DNA from: an uncultured Rhodospirillaceae bacterium
GTDB taxonomy: Bacteria; Pseudomonadota; Alphaproteobacteria; Rhodospirillales; UBA2165
Direction of reading: 5' to 3'
Assembly (NCBI GenBank): GCA_913020445.1
Contig: CAJWAR010000018.1
Location: 1-64,000, forward strand
Length of the DNA stretch: 64,000 nt
This document shows, piece by piece, positions 49,469-58,903 of the stretch. The notes under the pieces are model-generated. The model was not told where the DNA came from. It made no database searches and worked only from the letters and a program-made list of their open reading frames with translations. The translations under genes and the position numbers were made by a program. Each line of letters opens with the position of its first letter. Positions within the stretch are counted from its first letter, which is position 1.

Positions 49469-50040
49469 TATCCAACACCTCTCATGGCGAGTTTTAAATG
49501 TTGCAGTTTAGTTTGAAGTGACGAATCGACCATACGCGAACCAATTTTGACGACCAGGCCGCCAAGCAGATCGGGATCAACCGTCGAATTAATAGATACT
49601 TTGCCGCCAACAGAGCTTTGCAGCGCGGCTTCAATTTCAGCTTGCTGGCTTTCGGTTAGGGCTTTGGCCGAGGTAACGTCCGCCGTCATTTCACCGCGGC
49701 GCCCGGCCAGCACCATCAGGTAATCAGCGATAATGTCTGACAACGCAAAGAGGCGGCGGTTCGAAGCGACGACGCCGATGAAATTTCGCGTCAGCTCGGA
49801 TGCCTCGGCTTTCTCGAGCAGGGCCAGCATGGCAGCTGACTGATCGGCGCGCGAAATGACCGGCGATCGGACCATCCGGGTGAGATCATCACTTTCATCC
49901 AACATTGTACTGATTTGACGAAGATCATCGGCAACTTGATCAAGCGCTGAGGCGCCATCGGCCAGTTCAAATAAAGCCGTGGCATAACGCCCGGAGAGTC
50001 CCGTAACATCTGTTGGGACGTCTGTTGCTTCGGATGACAC
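49468..50040 (-). CDS. atpH: ATP synthase F1 delta subunit
   Basis: The peripheral-stalk subunit linking F1 to the b subunits of F0. The 190-aa length fits. It has '[25 protein letters not shown]' at the N terminus and the C-terminal '[35 protein letters not shown]' signature. It is the first gene of the F1 operon. The F0 genes are absent here, as in most alphaproteobacteria, where they form a separate operon. The 233 nt upstream (50041-50273) must hold the operon promoter, but I see no convincing -35/-10 pair. Confidence 0.96.
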   Translation of the reverse strand: MSSEATDVPTDVTGLSGRYATALFELADGASALDQVADDLRQISTMLDESDDLTRMVRSPVISRADQSAAMLALLEKAEASELTRNFIGVVASNRRLFALSDIIADYLMVLAGRRGEMTADVTSAKALTESQQAEIEAALQSSVGGKVSINSTVDPDLLGGLVVKIGSRMVDSSLQTKLQHLKLAMRGVG

Positions 50041-50273
50041 TTGAGTTTATTCCTCGACTTAATTTCCAAAAAAGCGACAGCACTTAAGGAAATATGGCAA
50101 CTTGAAAAAAATTTGCTTTCCGAAAAGGCCAATTTTGGATGTTCTCAATCCCGGTCTTCCGCGGAAAGCGATGGTTGTCTACCATACTCATTCGGAGTCC
50201 GCAAGACGCCAAAAACATCCATCGGAAAATCTAATTTTACTCAATTATTTCAATAGGTTGCAGTTTATAACCG

Positions 50274-52499
50274 CTACATAAAACTATAGGGATCGATATC
50301 CAATTGGACCCGTACCTTGCGCGGTAGTTCGGTCGCCTTTAGCCAAGAGCGAATTCGCGCCTGAATGTTGACATCTCTACCGGCTTTGACCAGGAAGCGG
50401 CGGCGATGGCGTCCCCGCAACAAAGCGAGCGGCGCCGGCGCCGGTCCAAGCGTCATAACTCCATTATCGCGGGGTGCCGTGCGGGCGAGATTGGCGGTTG
50501 CCTGATCAACCGCACGTTCATCGCTGCCGGAAAGAATGACGCTGGCCAAGCGGCCAAAGGGCGGCATGCCATTGCGTTCCCGGTCCTCGGACATGGTTGC
50601 GATAAAGCCCTTATGATCGCCCATTTTAAGTGCCTGCATCACCGGGTTCTCGGGATCATGGGTTTGCACCAGCACACGCCCTGGCCGCTCCGCCCGCCCG
50701 GCCCGGCCCGCCACTTGATAAAGCAGCTGATAGGTCCGCTCCAAGGCCCGGATATCGCCACCGGTGAGACCGACATCCGCATCGACGACACCAACCAGCG
50801 TGAGATAAGGAAAATGATAGCCCTTGGCGACAATCTGGGTGCCAATGATCAAGTCAATGTCGCGGTTCTCAATCTGGCTAACCAACTCCTGCGCCTGACC
50901 CGGTGTGTGGAGATTATCACTGACCGCGATTTCGGTGCGCATTTCCGGAAAAAGTTCTTCGACCTCTTCGGCCAATCGCTCGACACCGGGACCACAGGCA
51001 TACAGTTTGTCTGTCTGATCACAGCTTGGGCATTTTTCGGGCGGTTTCATCTGATAGCCGCAGTGATGGCATTGCAGGCGGCCTAAAAACCGATGCTCGA
51101 CCAGCCAGGCCGTGCATTGTGGACATTGAAACCGATGCCCGCAGCCTTGGCACAGCGTCAGCGGTGCATAGCCGCGGCGATTCAAAAACAACAGTGCCTG
51201 TTCACCGGCGGCAAAGGTATCTTTCAGACCTTGGATAAGCTTGGGCGACAACCATTTGCCGGTATCAGGTTTGTCTTGGCGCATATCGATAATCGAGATT
51301 TCCGGTAGTTCCGCGCCGGCGTGGCGATCGGGCAGATCGAAATGCTCGTAGCGTCCGCGTTCCACGTTTCTCAATGATTCAAGCGACGGCGTCGCCGACA
51401 CGAGAGAGATTGGGATTTCGCCGAGGTTGGCCCGCACCACCGCCATATCGCGGGCATTATATATGACACCGTCCTCCTGCTTGAAGGATTGATCGTGCTC
51501 CTCATCAATAATGATCACGCCAAGGTCGGTGTACGGCAGGAAAAGTGCGGAACGGGCACCGACAATCACTTTCGCTTCACCGGTCGCCACCGCCCGCCAG
51601 GTTTTCCGGCGCGTCGCCTGGGTTAAATCCGAATGCCATTCGGCGGGTAGGCAGCCAAAACGATCCTTAAACCGCGCCAGCCATTGTGCGCCCAGCGCAA
51701 TTTCCGGCAATAGCACCAGCGCCTGTTTGCCTTGGGCGAGCGCTTCTGAAACCGCTTCGAGATATACCTCAGTTTTACCGGAGCCCGGCACTCCCTCTAA
51801 AACGCTGACAGCAAATTCGCCCGCTTTGACGTGCGCCCTTAAATTATCGGCGGCGACGGCCTGCTCGGCTGAGAGTGTTGGACCCGGCGCCTGCCAGTCG
51901 GCTATTTCGAAAGCCGGTGGTGGTGGCAATTCAACGGCAATGAGTGCGTCCAATTTCGCCAACCCTTTAATGACAGAGGTGCCAACCCCGGCTTCTTTAG
52001 CTAATAGAGTTGCCGGTAACGGTGGACTATCTTGCAATACCTTAAGCACCCGCTCTCGCGCTTTGGTCATTTTAATTTCTGGTAAGTTTGAATTGAGGCT
52101 ATACGCCGTCACCGGCTTAGGCGGTTTTAACGCCTCCGGCACGCTCATCAGCATTTTGAGCACCGAACCCAGTGATGCCATATTGTAATTTGCCACCCAT
52201 TCGGCGAATCGCCTGGAACTTTCTGGCATTGGTGGCACGTCGAGTTTGGCTAAAACGGATTTTAGTTTTTCCGGTGGCACGTCGTCGACCTCGCCGTCCC
52301 AGACAACGCCTGAAACCTCGCGCACACCCAACGGCACGGCTACAAAGTCCCCCACCGCCAAGGATTCCGTGGGGGATAGGCCTTCCGGCACCGCGTAGGT
52401 GTACGCTTTGCCCAACGGCAGCGGCAGCAAAACGCTGACACAAGGCGTTTCGTTTAGGGCGTCGCCAAAATCCGGCGATGTGGTGCTGTTAGCTGTCAT
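50274..52499 (-). CDS. priA: Primosomal replication protein N' (PriA helicase)
   Basis: A superfamily 2 helicase that restarts stalled replication forks. At about 741 aa it has Walker A 'GVPGSGKTEVYLEAV', DEEH box 'VIIIDEEHDQSFKQED' and the zinc region with four CxxC pairs ('CQGCGHRFQCPQC' and 'CHHCGYQMKPPEKCPSC'). The motif 'TQIVAKGYHFPYLTLVGVVDAD' and the C-terminal 'VRVQLDIDPYSFM' complete it. The track start (52523) is replaced by MTANSTTS at 52499 on N-terminal plausibility. It is divergent from fsa. Confidence 0.95.
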   Translation of the reverse strand: MTANSTTSPDFGDALNETPCVSVLLPLPLGKAYTYAVPEGLSPTESLAVGDFVAVPLGVREVSGVVWDGEVDDVPPEKLKSVLAKLDVPPMPESSRRFAEWVANYNMASLGSVLKMLMSVPEALKPPKPVTAYSLNSNLPEIKMTKARERVLKVLQDSPPLPATLLAKEAGVGTSVIKGLAKLDALIAVELPPPPAFEIADWQAPGPTLSAEQAVAADNLRAHVKAGEFAVSVLEGVPGSGKTEVYLEAVSEALAQGKQALVLLPEIALGAQWLARFKDRFGCLPAEWHSDLTQATRRKTWRAVATGEAKVIVGARSALFLPYTDLGVIIIDEEHDQSFKQEDGVIYNARDMAVVRANLGEIPISLVSATPSLESLRNVERGRYEHFDLPDRHAGAELPEISIIDMRQDKPDTGKWLSPKLIQGLKDTFAAGEQALLFLNRRGYAPLTLCQGCGHRFQCPQCTAWLVEHRFLGRLQCHHCGYQMKPPEKCPSCDQTDKLYACGPGVERLAEEVEELFPEMRTEIAVSDNLHTPGQAQELVSQIENRDIDLIIGTQIVAKGYHFPYLTLVGVVDADVGLTGGDIRALERTYQLLYQVAGRAGRAERPGRVLVQTHDPENPVMQALKMGDHKGFIATMSEDRERNGMPPFGRLASVILSGSDERAVDQATANLARTAPRDNGVMTLGPAPAPLALLRGRHRRRFLVKAGRDVNIQARIRSWLKATELPRKVRVQLDIDPYSFM

Positions 52500-52567
52500 G
52501 CGGTACACTTTAGCTGTTATCAATCAAAGAACAATATTCGACACTTTAGGGAGTTAAACCAGAGCTT

Positions 52568-53224
52568 ATGAAATTTTTTATTGATACCGCCGATGTCGAC
52601 GAGATACGCGAGCTTGCTGAAACCGGGATGATCGATGGGGTTACCACCAATCCTTCCCTCATTGCCAAATCGGGCCGCCAATTTACCGATGTGATTGAAG
52701 AAATCTGTTCTTTTATTGATGGCCCGGTCAGTGCAGAAGTCGCTGCGACGGACACGCCAACGATGATCAAGGAAGCTCATAAGCTCGCCAAGATCGCCAA
52801 AAACGTCACCATCAAAGTCCCGCTTACAGTTGATGGCCTCAAAACATGCAAGATATTGTCAGGCGAAGGCACGATGGTAAACGTGACGCTGTGCTTTTCG
52901 CCGGCGCAAGCGGTATTGGCCGCCAAAGCCGGTGCGACGTTCGTTTCTCCCTTTGTCGGCCGGCTTGATGACATCGGTCAGGACGGTATGGAATTAATCG
53001 CAGATATTTGCGAAATCTACGAAAATTACCCGGATTTCGAGACTGAAGTGCTGGTTGCCTCCGTGCGTTCACCCAAACATGTGGTCGATGCGGCGCGTAT
53101 CGGTGCAGGTGTTGTCACCATCCCGCCGTCAGCGCTTCGCCAACTTTATAACCATCCGTTAACCGATAAGGGGTTAGACTCTTTCCTGAAAGATTGGGCG
53201 GGGACTGGCCAATCTATTTTGTGA
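52568..53224 (+). CDS. fsa: Fructose-6-phosphate aldolase / small transaldolase
   Basis: A 218-aa transaldolase of the small (TalC/FSA, type 3B-5) class. It starts [37 protein letters not shown], with the Schiff-base Lys in '[16 protein letters not shown]'. It transfers or cleaves dihydroxyacetone units in the pentose phosphate pathway. Whether it acts as aldolase or transaldolase cannot be decided by eye. It is the first gene of a rightward fsa-DUF484-xerC unit, a conserved alphaproteobacterial arrangement beside priA. Confidence 0.93.
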   Translation: MKFFIDTADVDEIRELAETGMIDGVTTNPSLIAKSGRQFTDVIEEICSFIDGPVSAEVAATDTPTMIKEAHKLAKIAKNVTIKVPLTVDGLKTCKILSGEGTMVNVTLCFSPAQAVLAAKAGATFVSPFVGRLDDIGQDGMELIADICEIYENYPDFETEVLVASVRSPKHVVDAARIGAGVVTIPPSALRQLYNHPLTDKGLDSFLKDWAGTGQSIL

Positions 53225-53244
53225 GGGAATAAAGGGGATACATC

Positions 53245-53955
53245 ATGAGCGGCAAAGCATCGGCGCGTAATTTAGAAGCGTCTAAAGTTACGGAATATTT
53301 GCGTGAGAACCCTGATTTTCTAAAAGAAAACCCAGAACTATTGGATATTATAAGCCCGCCATCGAGATGGGAAGATGGCGAAGCCGGCAATGTCGTCGAT
53401 ATGCAAACTTCGATGCTCGACCGCATGCGTGACGAATCGACCAATCTCAAAGATGCCGCCAATCTGCTGATCTCAACCACCCGCTCCAATATGATGATCC
53501 AAACGCGCACCCATGCGGCGGTGATCGCGATTTTGGGCGCTGACAGTTTAGAGCGATTGGTGCACGTCGTTTGTTTTGATTTGCCGCTATTGCTGGATAT
53601 TGATGCCACCTCGCTGTGCCTAGAGACTGGTGAAGACGGCTCGCTTGAATTGGGCGAAACTGATATCCGCTGGCTGGCGCCCGGCACCGTCGATAACGTC
53701 CTAGGTGGCCCGGATGAGTTCGCCAAGCTTATTGAACACACTAAAGATGACGGCTCGGTGTTTGGTGAGGCCGCCGGCATTGTTAAATCAGCGGCGTTGG
53801 GCCGGTTGCAACCGGGCTATGGTATCCCCAATGGACTGCTGGCCCTAGGGTCGCGCAATCGCGGCGCGTTTCATGGCGGCCAGGGAACAGATTTGCTGAT
53901 ATTCATTACCCGCGTGTTGGAGCTAACGCTTAACCGATGGCTGTCAGAGAACTAA
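53245..53955 (+). CDS. DUF484 family protein
   Basis: A 236-aa DUF484 protein. It has the N-terminal 'VTEYLRENPDFLKENPELLDII' typical of the family, a central coiled coil ('QTSMLDRMRDESTNLKDAANLL') and a GAF-like C-terminal domain. The function is not established. In many proteobacteria it is encoded immediately before xerC, as here, where the two overlap by 19 nt. It is probably translationally coupled to the recombinase. Confidence 0.9.
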   Translation: MSGKASARNLEASKVTEYLRENPDFLKENPELLDIISPPSRWEDGEAGNVVDMQTSMLDRMRDESTNLKDAANLLISTTRSNMMIQTRTHAAVIAILGADSLERLVHVVCFDLPLLLDIDATSLCLETGEDGSLELGETDIRWLAPGTVDNVLGGPDEFAKLIEHTKDDGSVFGEAAGIVKSAALGRLQPGYGIPNGLLALGSRNRGAFHGGQGTDLLIFITRVLELTLNRWLSEN

Positions 53956-54899
53956 CGGCAAGAAGCTTAATCAACTATACCGCTGAACCTGCCGTACTCA
54001 AGGCGATTGAGGATTGGCAGCGCTGGATGGTGGTTGAAAAAAATTGTTCAAATCATACCTTGGATGCTTACGGGCGGGACCTCGCTGCTTTCTTCGGTTA
54101 TTTGAGCAATCATCTCGGCTTCGCGCCGGGCTTGAGCGACCTTGAAAATCTGACAACGACGGATTTTAGAGGCTATCTCGCCAAACGTCACAATGACGGC
54201 CTCTCGCGTTCCTCCACCGCCCGGGCGGTTTCGACGTTAAGGAACTTTTTTAAATTTTTGGATCGCCATGAGTTGGCCCATAACGCCGCCATCAAGGCGG
54301 TTAAAACACCCAAACTGCCGCGCAGCATTCCCAAACCCTTATCCGAAGTAGAGGCGCGGGAAGCTTTAGTGAGCATCGGTGATCTGCACGACACGCCGTG
54401 GATTGCCGCCCGCGATATGGCAATTCTAACCTTGCTTTATGGCTGCGGGCTTAGAATTAGCGAAGCGCTTAATCTGAATGTCGAAGATGTTCCGGAAGGT
54501 GATGCCATGGTGATTACGGGGAAAGGCAACAAACAACGCGTTGTACCAGTGTTGCCGATCGTCCTCGATGCAATTCAATATTACCTCGATCTTTATCCAA
54601 AGCGCTTGAAGAAAAGCGGCCCGCTTTTTATCGGCGTGCAGGGCAAGCGGGTGAATCCGGGTGTTATTCAGCGCCAAGTCCGAAAACTCAGGGCTTATCT
54701 CGGCCTCCCGGCGACGGCCACACCCCATGCGCTCCGTCATAGTTTTGCGACACATTTATTGGCGGGTGGTGGTGATCTCAGAACCATACAGGAGTTGCTT
54801 GGCCACGAATCCTTGTCGACAACTCAGCGCTATACCGAGGTCGATCAGGCGCGTCTCATCGAGGTTTACCGGGATTCACACCCGCGCGCCCGGAATTGA
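53937..54899 (+). CDS. xerC: Tyrosine recombinase XerC
   Basis: Resolves chromosome dimers at dif together with XerD. At 320 aa it has an N-terminal SAM-like core-binding domain ('WQRWMVVEKNCSNHTLDAYGRDL') and a catalytic domain. The catalytic residues are all visible: Arg in 'YGCGLRISEALNL', Lys in 'TGKGNKQRVVP', HxxR in 'HALRHSFATHLL', and His with the Tyr nucleophile in 'GHESLSTTQRYTEVDQ'. It overlaps DUF484. No mobile-element features are nearby, so it is the housekeeping XerC. Confidence 0.94.
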   Translation: MAVRELTARSLINYTAEPAVLKAIEDWQRWMVVEKNCSNHTLDAYGRDLAAFFGYLSNHLGFAPGLSDLENLTTTDFRGYLAKRHNDGLSRSSTARAVSTLRNFFKFLDRHELAHNAAIKAVKTPKLPRSIPKPLSEVEAREALVSIGDLHDTPWIAARDMAILTLLYGCGLRISEALNLNVEDVPEGDAMVITGKGNKQRVVPVLPIVLDAIQYYLDLYPKRLKKSGPLFIGVQGKRVNPGVIQRQVRKLRAYLGLPATATPHALRHSFATHLLAGGGDLRTIQELLGHESLSTTQRYTEVDQARLIEVYRDSHPRARN

Positions 54900-54913
54900 G
54901 CTTCTTGTAAGAT

Positions 54914-55204
54914 TTATCTGGCGATAAGCGCCATCACGTCGTTCGAGAACCACGCCAGCGCGAAAAATCCACCAAGCATAACGACAGACCATAATCCGGC
55001 GAGCTTAAAAGCACGGGCGCGGCGTTTGGCTTTACGCATGGCAGCTAGTTTGGCTTGGCGTTGACGGCGCATCTTGATGCGACGGGCTCTCGATTTAGCT
55101 TCGTCTTCAAGTTGCATTTGCCCCTCAATGAGCTTTTGTTGGTCGATCATTTCTGACATCTGTGATTCGTGTGCCAAATTATGACGGGGGGACAATTGGT
55201 TCAT
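54914..55204 (-). CDS. Small basic membrane protein, paralogue A
   Basis: A 96-aa protein: a polar N terminus with 'QQKLIEGQMQLEDEAKSRARRIKMRRQRQAKLAAMRKAKRRARAFK', then one membrane helix 'LAGLWSVVMLGGFFALAWF'. The Arg/Lys-rich stretch should lie in the cytosol. The family is not recognised. Its partner at 55407-55694 has the same layout and about half the residues identical by eye. The true start is ATG 55204, preceded by GAGGAAAAGTT. The track start includes 24 spurious codons. Confidence 0.72.
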   Translation of the reverse strand: MNQLSPRHNLAHESQMSEMIDQQKLIEGQMQLEDEAKSRARRIKMRRQRQAKLAAMRKAKRRARAFKLAGLWSVVMLGGFFALAWFSNDVMALIAR

Positions 55205-55273
55205 AACTTTTCCTCGATAAAAGTAAATGCCCAAAAATGAAGGCGTTTCCACACTATGCCGAGTAACATAGTA

Positions 55274-55296
55274 CACCCTAGGGTATTCCCGCAGTG
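55274..55296. promoter_or_regulatory. Operator-like palindrome upstream of paralogue A
   Basis: CACCCTAGGGTATTCCCGCAGTG contains CTAGGG-TATT-CCC and resembles the palindrome in front of paralogue B (CACTAGGG-AATA-CCCTAGTG). It lies about 80 bp upstream of the start codon of paralogue A. Confidence 0.55.
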
Positions 55297-55406
55297 ATGC
55301 TGATCACAGGTTGAGAATGCGTGAAGGATTATCGCCGTTAGGGTGTAATTTGGCATTATTACACCGTGCTCCCGTGATCATAATTCGGGGCAACGTGGCA
55401 ATAATT

Positions 55407-55694
55407 TTATTTTGCGAACAGGTTCGCGATGTCACCGAAAAACCAGGCAATGGCAAAAAAACCACCGGCGAAAAGCGTCATCCAAACGCCAGCGAGCCTA
55501 AAGGTGCGGGCACGTCGTTTGGCCGTTCGTTTGGCGTTCAATTTTGCCTGATGCTGTTTTCGCAATTTTATGCGGCGCTTCCTGGCGTCTGCCTCATCTT
55601 CAAGCTGAAGACGTCCCTCGGCGAGTTTTTGCTCATCAAATTCATTAGATCCACGTGTTTCGTGGTCCATTTGCTGGGCAGTTATATTGTTCAT
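55407..55694 (-). CDS. Small basic membrane protein, paralogue B
   Basis: A 95-aa protein: 'FDEQKLAEGRLQLEDEADARKRRIKLRKQHQAKLNAKRTAKRRARTFR' followed by the single helix 'LAGVWMTLFAGGFFAIAWFF'. It matches paralogue A along its whole length, so the two arose by tandem duplication. ATG 55694 has the same GAGGAAAAGTTT ribosome-binding site. Function unknown. The 200-nt gap to paralogue A holds A's operator-like site and otherwise nothing I can name. Confidence 0.72.
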   Translation of the reverse strand: MNNITAQQMDHETRGSNEFDEQKLAEGRLQLEDEADARKRRIKLRKQHQAKLNAKRTAKRRARTFRLAGVWMTLFAGGFFAIAWFFGDIANLFAK

Positions 55695-55754
55695 AAACTT
55701 TTCCTCGATAACACTTCTTGTTAACAGGGTATTATTAACAATAAATCTCCCTTT

Positions 55755-55795
55755 CACTAGGGTTATTCCTATATACACTAGGGAATACCCTAGTG
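55755..55795. promoter_or_regulatory. Double operator-like site upstream of paralogue B
   Basis: Two related sites: CACTAGGGTTATTCC (55755-55769) and the perfect palindrome CACTAGGG-AATA-CCCTAGTG (55776-55795). Their centres are about 21 bp apart, two helical turns. Together they also form a larger inverted repeat, CTTTCACTAGGGTTATTCC with GGAATACCCTAGTGAAAG. The related site before paralogue A suggests one shared regulator, whose identity I cannot give. Confidence 0.65.
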
Positions 55796-55858
55796 AAAGC
55801 TTTTTATATTAGAAAAGTTCTATGTAAGGATTAACAATTGATACTTTGAAACAGGGCA

Positions 55859-56452
55859 CTATATGCCGCGGCGTTCTTTCATGGCAGCGCTGAGCGTACC
55901 ATCGTCGAGATAATCTAGCTCACCACCCACCGGGATGCCGTGAGCAAGGGCTGATACTGTCACCCCGGCGTCTTCCAAACGATCGGTGATATAATGCGCC
56001 GTTGTCTTGCCGTCAACGGTGGCACTGGTGGCCAGAATTATTTCTGTGACCTCATCACCGCGGGCGCGGGCGATGAGGCTGTCGAGGGTCAGATCATCAG
56101 GGCCAACACCGTCGAGCGGCGACAACACGCCACCCAAGATATGATAGAGACCGTTAAAGGACGCCGTGCGTTCCAAAGCCCACAAATCGGCAACTTCTTC
56201 AACAACACAAATTTTTGCCGTATCGCGTTTGACATCGGTGCAAATGGCGCAAGGATTGGCGGTATCCAAATTGCCACAGGTGCTGCAAGTCTGAACGTTT
56301 TCGGCCGCCGCTTCCATCGCCAGACCCAACGGCTTCATCAAAGATTCGCGATTTTTAATCAGATGCAGCGCCGCCCGGCGGGCTGAGCGCGGTCCCAGCC
56401 CCGGCAGTTTGGAAAGTAGTTGAATGAGGCGGTCGATCTCAGTGGTGGTCAT
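55859..56452 (-). CDS. recR: Recombination mediator protein RecR
   Basis: Works with RecO/RecF to load RecA on gapped DNA. At 197 aa it has an N-terminal helix-hairpin-helix ('[22 protein letters not shown]'), a C4 zinc finger ('[18 protein letters not shown]') and a Toprim domain ('[29 protein letters not shown]'). It is the last gene of dnaX-ybaB-recR. The 130 nt before it hold two adjacent hairpins, CGCCAC-ATTA-GTGGCG and GCCCAC-ACTT-GTGGGC, of unknown role. Confidence 0.96.
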   Translation of the reverse strand: MTTTEIDRLIQLLSKLPGLGPRSARRAALHLIKNRESLMKPLGLAMEAAAENVQTCSTCGNLDTANPCAICTDVKRDTAKICVVEEVADLWALERTASFNGLYHILGGVLSPLDGVGPDDLTLDSLIARARGDEVTEIILATSATVDGKTTAHYITDRLEDAGVTVSALAHGIPVGGELDYLDDGTLSAAMKERRGI

Positions 56453-56582
56453 TAATTTTGCCCCTCAACCGCCACAAATTTACCATGGCGATCGCCTCCG
56501 CGATCTTGGCTCGCCACATTAGTGGCGGCCCACACTTGTGGGCTCCTCAAGCCAAAATGTATTACATTTTGTCTATCGGTCA

Positions 56583-56906
56583 TCAAAACGGAAGCTTGAA
56601 CCCCGGCGGCAGCTGCAGACCACCGGTCATTTCCGACATTTTTTCGTTTACCCGGGCTTCAACTTTAGATTTGGCGTCGTTGAAAGCTGCGACGATTAGG
56701 TCTTCCAATACTTCGGGATCGCTGGGATCAATCAATGAAGGATCAATTTTAATTTTGCGCACATCACTTTTACCGGTGAGCGTCACTTCGATCATGCCAG
56801 CGCCGGAAGATCCGGTCACTTCCATTTCCGCGAGCTTATCCTGCATCTCGGTCATTTTTGACTGCATCTCTTGGGCCTGCTTCATCATTTGGCCGAGATT
56901 TTTCAT
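56583..56906 (-). CDS. ybaB: YbaB/EbfC nucleoid-associated protein
   Basis: A 107-aa DNA-binding dimer. It starts [46 protein letters not shown] and has '[33 protein letters not shown]', the complete family pattern. It overlaps the dnaX stop by 4 nt (ATGA), so it is coupled to dnaX. It is the middle gene of the conserved dnaX-ybaB-recR operon. Confidence 0.95.
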   Translation of the reverse strand: MKNLGQMMKQAQEMQSKMTEMQDKLAEMEVTGSSGAGMIEVTLTGKSDVRKIKIDPSLIDPSDPEVLEDLIVAAFNDAKSKVEARVNEKMSEMTGGLQLPPGFKLPF

Positions 56907-58690
56907 ACTTCGTCTTCTCCTTCGATTTCATCTGGTACAATTTCTTCTGGCCCGCCGATATCACGAACGTCACTAATTTTGGCTCCCGGAAAAGTTTCCA
57001 TAACTGATTGCATAAAAGGGGTTTGGGCGATTTCAGCGCGCCTGGCCGCTTTTACCGCATCTTCGCGCTGCTGAACGCTTTCGGCGCCCTGCTCATCCAG
57101 CGAAACCGTCACGACCCAGCGGCGATTAGTCTTGCCGTTCAAAAAGCGGGTTAAGTCCTGGCTGAACTCGCGCGGCGTGTTCTTACCCGGCTGAAACACA
57201 ATCGTGCCCGGTTCAAACCGCACGAGATGAACATTGCTGACCAGATTGGCCCGCAGGATACGCTCATTCATTTTATCGGCCAGCGCGATCACGTCTTCAA
57301 AGGTTTGCGGGCTGGCTAATGCCTCGGGCGCGCTATCGCCAATGGCTTGAGTTTCTGCCACGGTATCTCTTTGGGGCTCCATTTGCGGCGCCGCTTGAGC
57401 CTGCCCGGATTGCGGAGCAGCATTCACGGCCGGCTGCCCGCCACCATTGCCACCACCGCCTGTTGGCGACGGGCTGGCGGTTTCGGTGCTTTGTTCGTTG
57501 ATGGCTTTAACCGCATCCGCCGGGGTTGGCAGATCGGCCAGATAGGCGAGCCGGATCAATATCATTTCGGCCGCCTGGATCGGTGACGGGGCTGACTGCG
57601 CTTCCCGCAAGCCCTTCAACAGCATTTGCCAAGCGCGTGTTAAGGCACCCATCGAAAGCCGTCCGGTTAAATCTTTGCCGCGGTCACGATCTGATTCCGG
57701 CACCATAGGACCGTCGGCAATATCCGGTGTGACCTTGACCCGGGACAGCCAATGCACGACTTCAAGCAAATCCTGCAGCACCAACACCGGATCGGCGCCA
57801 TTGGCGTAATCGCCATCGAGCATGTCGAGCGCCCCCGAAACATCACCTTTCATCACCAGCTCAAACAGATCAAAGCTGCGCTCCCGGTCGGCCAAGCCCA
57901 GCATATCGCGGACGACTTCTTCGTCGAGTTCACGATCGTCTTCGACCGCGGTCGCGACCACCTGATCGAGCAGACTTTGGCCGTCCCTGACCGAACCATC
58001 AGCTGCCCGGGCAATCAGCGATATCGCCGCAGCGGTTACTTTGACCCCTTCTTTTTCAGCAATTTCGGTGAAATTCGCGCTCAGCGTTTCAATATCGACG
58101 CGCCTGAGATCAAAGCGCTGACAGCGCGACAGTACGGTCACCGGTACTTTCCGGATTTCGGTTGTGGCGAAAATAAATTTCACATGGGCGGGTGGTTCTT
58201 CGAGCGTTTTTAACAGCGCATTAAAGGCATTACGCGACAACATGTGAACTTCATCGATGATATAGATTTTATAGCGTGCCGAAACCGGCTTGTAGCGCAC
58301 CCCTTCGATGAGCTCGCGGACATCGTCGACACCGGTCCGGCTGGCGGCATCCATTTCGAGGACATCGACCAAACGGTCCTCGGCAATCGCCTGACAAAAC
58401 TCACACTCACCGCACGGTTCAATCGTCGCTTCGCCGTTACCGTCCGGGCCAACGCAATTTAGCGCCCGGGCGATAATGCGGGCCGTCGTCGTTTTACCGA
58501 CACCCCGAACGCCCGTCAGAATAAAGGCATGCGCCAGACGGCCAGACTCAAACGCATTTTTGAGAGTGCGCACCATGGCATCCTGGCCGATGAGATTACT
58601 GAAATCGGTCGGCCGGTATTTGCGCGCCAAAACCTGATATTCGATCTCGTCAGAAACTTCAGAATTTGGGGTTTCTTTTGGGTCGCTCAT
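56903..58690 (-). CDS. dnaX: DNA polymerase III gamma/tau subunit DnaX
   Basis: The clamp-loader ATPase of the replicative polymerase. At about 595 aa it has Walker A '[18 protein letters not shown]', a zinc finger with '[15 protein letters not shown]', DEAD-like '[25 protein letters not shown]' and sensor '[26 protein letters not shown]'. A Pro/Gln/Gly-rich linker (about 405-445) leads to a tau C-terminal domain. The track start at 58744 runs into the SRP RNA gene. ATG 58690 ([15 protein letters not shown]) avoids this. I did not identify a frameshift signal for a separate gamma product. Confidence 0.95.
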   Translation of the reverse strand: MSDPKETPNSEVSDEIEYQVLARKYRPTDFSNLIGQDAMVRTLKNAFESGRLAHAFILTGVRGVGKTTTARIIARALNCVGPDGNGEATIEPCGECEFCQAIAEDRLVDVLEMDAASRTGVDDVRELIEGVRYKPVSARYKIYIIDEVHMLSRNAFNALLKTLEEPPAHVKFIFATTEIRKVPVTVLSRCQRFDLRRVDIETLSANFTEIAEKEGVKVTAAAISLIARAADGSVRDGQSLLDQVVATAVEDDRELDEEVVRDMLGLADRERSFDLFELVMKGDVSGALDMLDGDYANGADPVLVLQDLLEVVHWLSRVKVTPDIADGPMVPESDRDRGKDLTGRLSMGALTRAWQMLLKGLREAQSAPSPIQAAEMILIRLAYLADLPTPADAVKAINEQSTETASPSPTGGGGNGGGQPAVNAAPQSGQAQAAPQMEPQRDTVAETQAIGDSAPEALASPQTFEDVIALADKMNERILRANLVSNVHLVRFEPGTIVFQPGKNTPREFSQDLTRFLNGKTNRRWVVTVSLDEQGAESVQQREDAVKAARRAEIAQTPFMQSVMETFPGAKISDVRDIGGPEEIVPDEIEGEDEV

Positions 58691-58728
58691 AACACCACAC
58701 GTTTTGGGGTCATAATCTGGAAAATTAG

Positions 58729-58828
58729 GTGGGAGACCGAACACGCGACCCGAAACATAAACTCGTTACGGCTGCTTCCTTCCGGACCTGACCGGGTTGG
58801 CGAGCGGTTCGTCCGCGGCCGACCTCCC
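58729..58828 (-). ncRNA. ffs: Signal recognition particle 4.5S RNA
   Basis: On the minus strand the hallmark apical sequence GGTCAGGTCCGGAAGGAAGC is present, flanked by complementary arms that close with GGGAG (from 58828) and CTCCC. The length of about 100 nt is that of bacterial 4.5S RNA, which binds Ffh to target membrane proteins cotranslationally. It lies just upstream of dnaX, a common position. The ends are placed by the closing stem and by the predicted start downstream of the -10 box. Confidence 0.95.
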
Positions 58829-58834
58829 AGAGAG

Positions 58835-58843
58835 ATTATAGCA
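58835..58843 (-). promoter_or_regulatory. Extended -10 promoter of ffs
   Basis: TGCTATAAT on the minus strand gives a perfect extended -10 element. The start is expected about 7 nt downstream, at the first G of the SRP RNA. No good -35 is seen at 17 nt, which the extended -10 can compensate. Confidence 0.75.
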
Positions 58844-58903
58844 GTTTTGGGGGGCGAGGTGGCAAGCTCAATCAACACATCAGCAAACAAATCTAGCAAC
58901 TCG

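Noticed and set aside
53937-54899. xerC as a phage or integron integrase
   Set aside because: The DUF484-xerC overlap and neighbouring fsa and priA mark the housekeeping recombinase. No attachment sites or mobile genes are nearby.
56903-58744. Track start of dnaX at 58744
   Set aside because: It would overlap the 3' end of the SRP RNA gene. MSDPKETP at 58690 is a natural start outside it.
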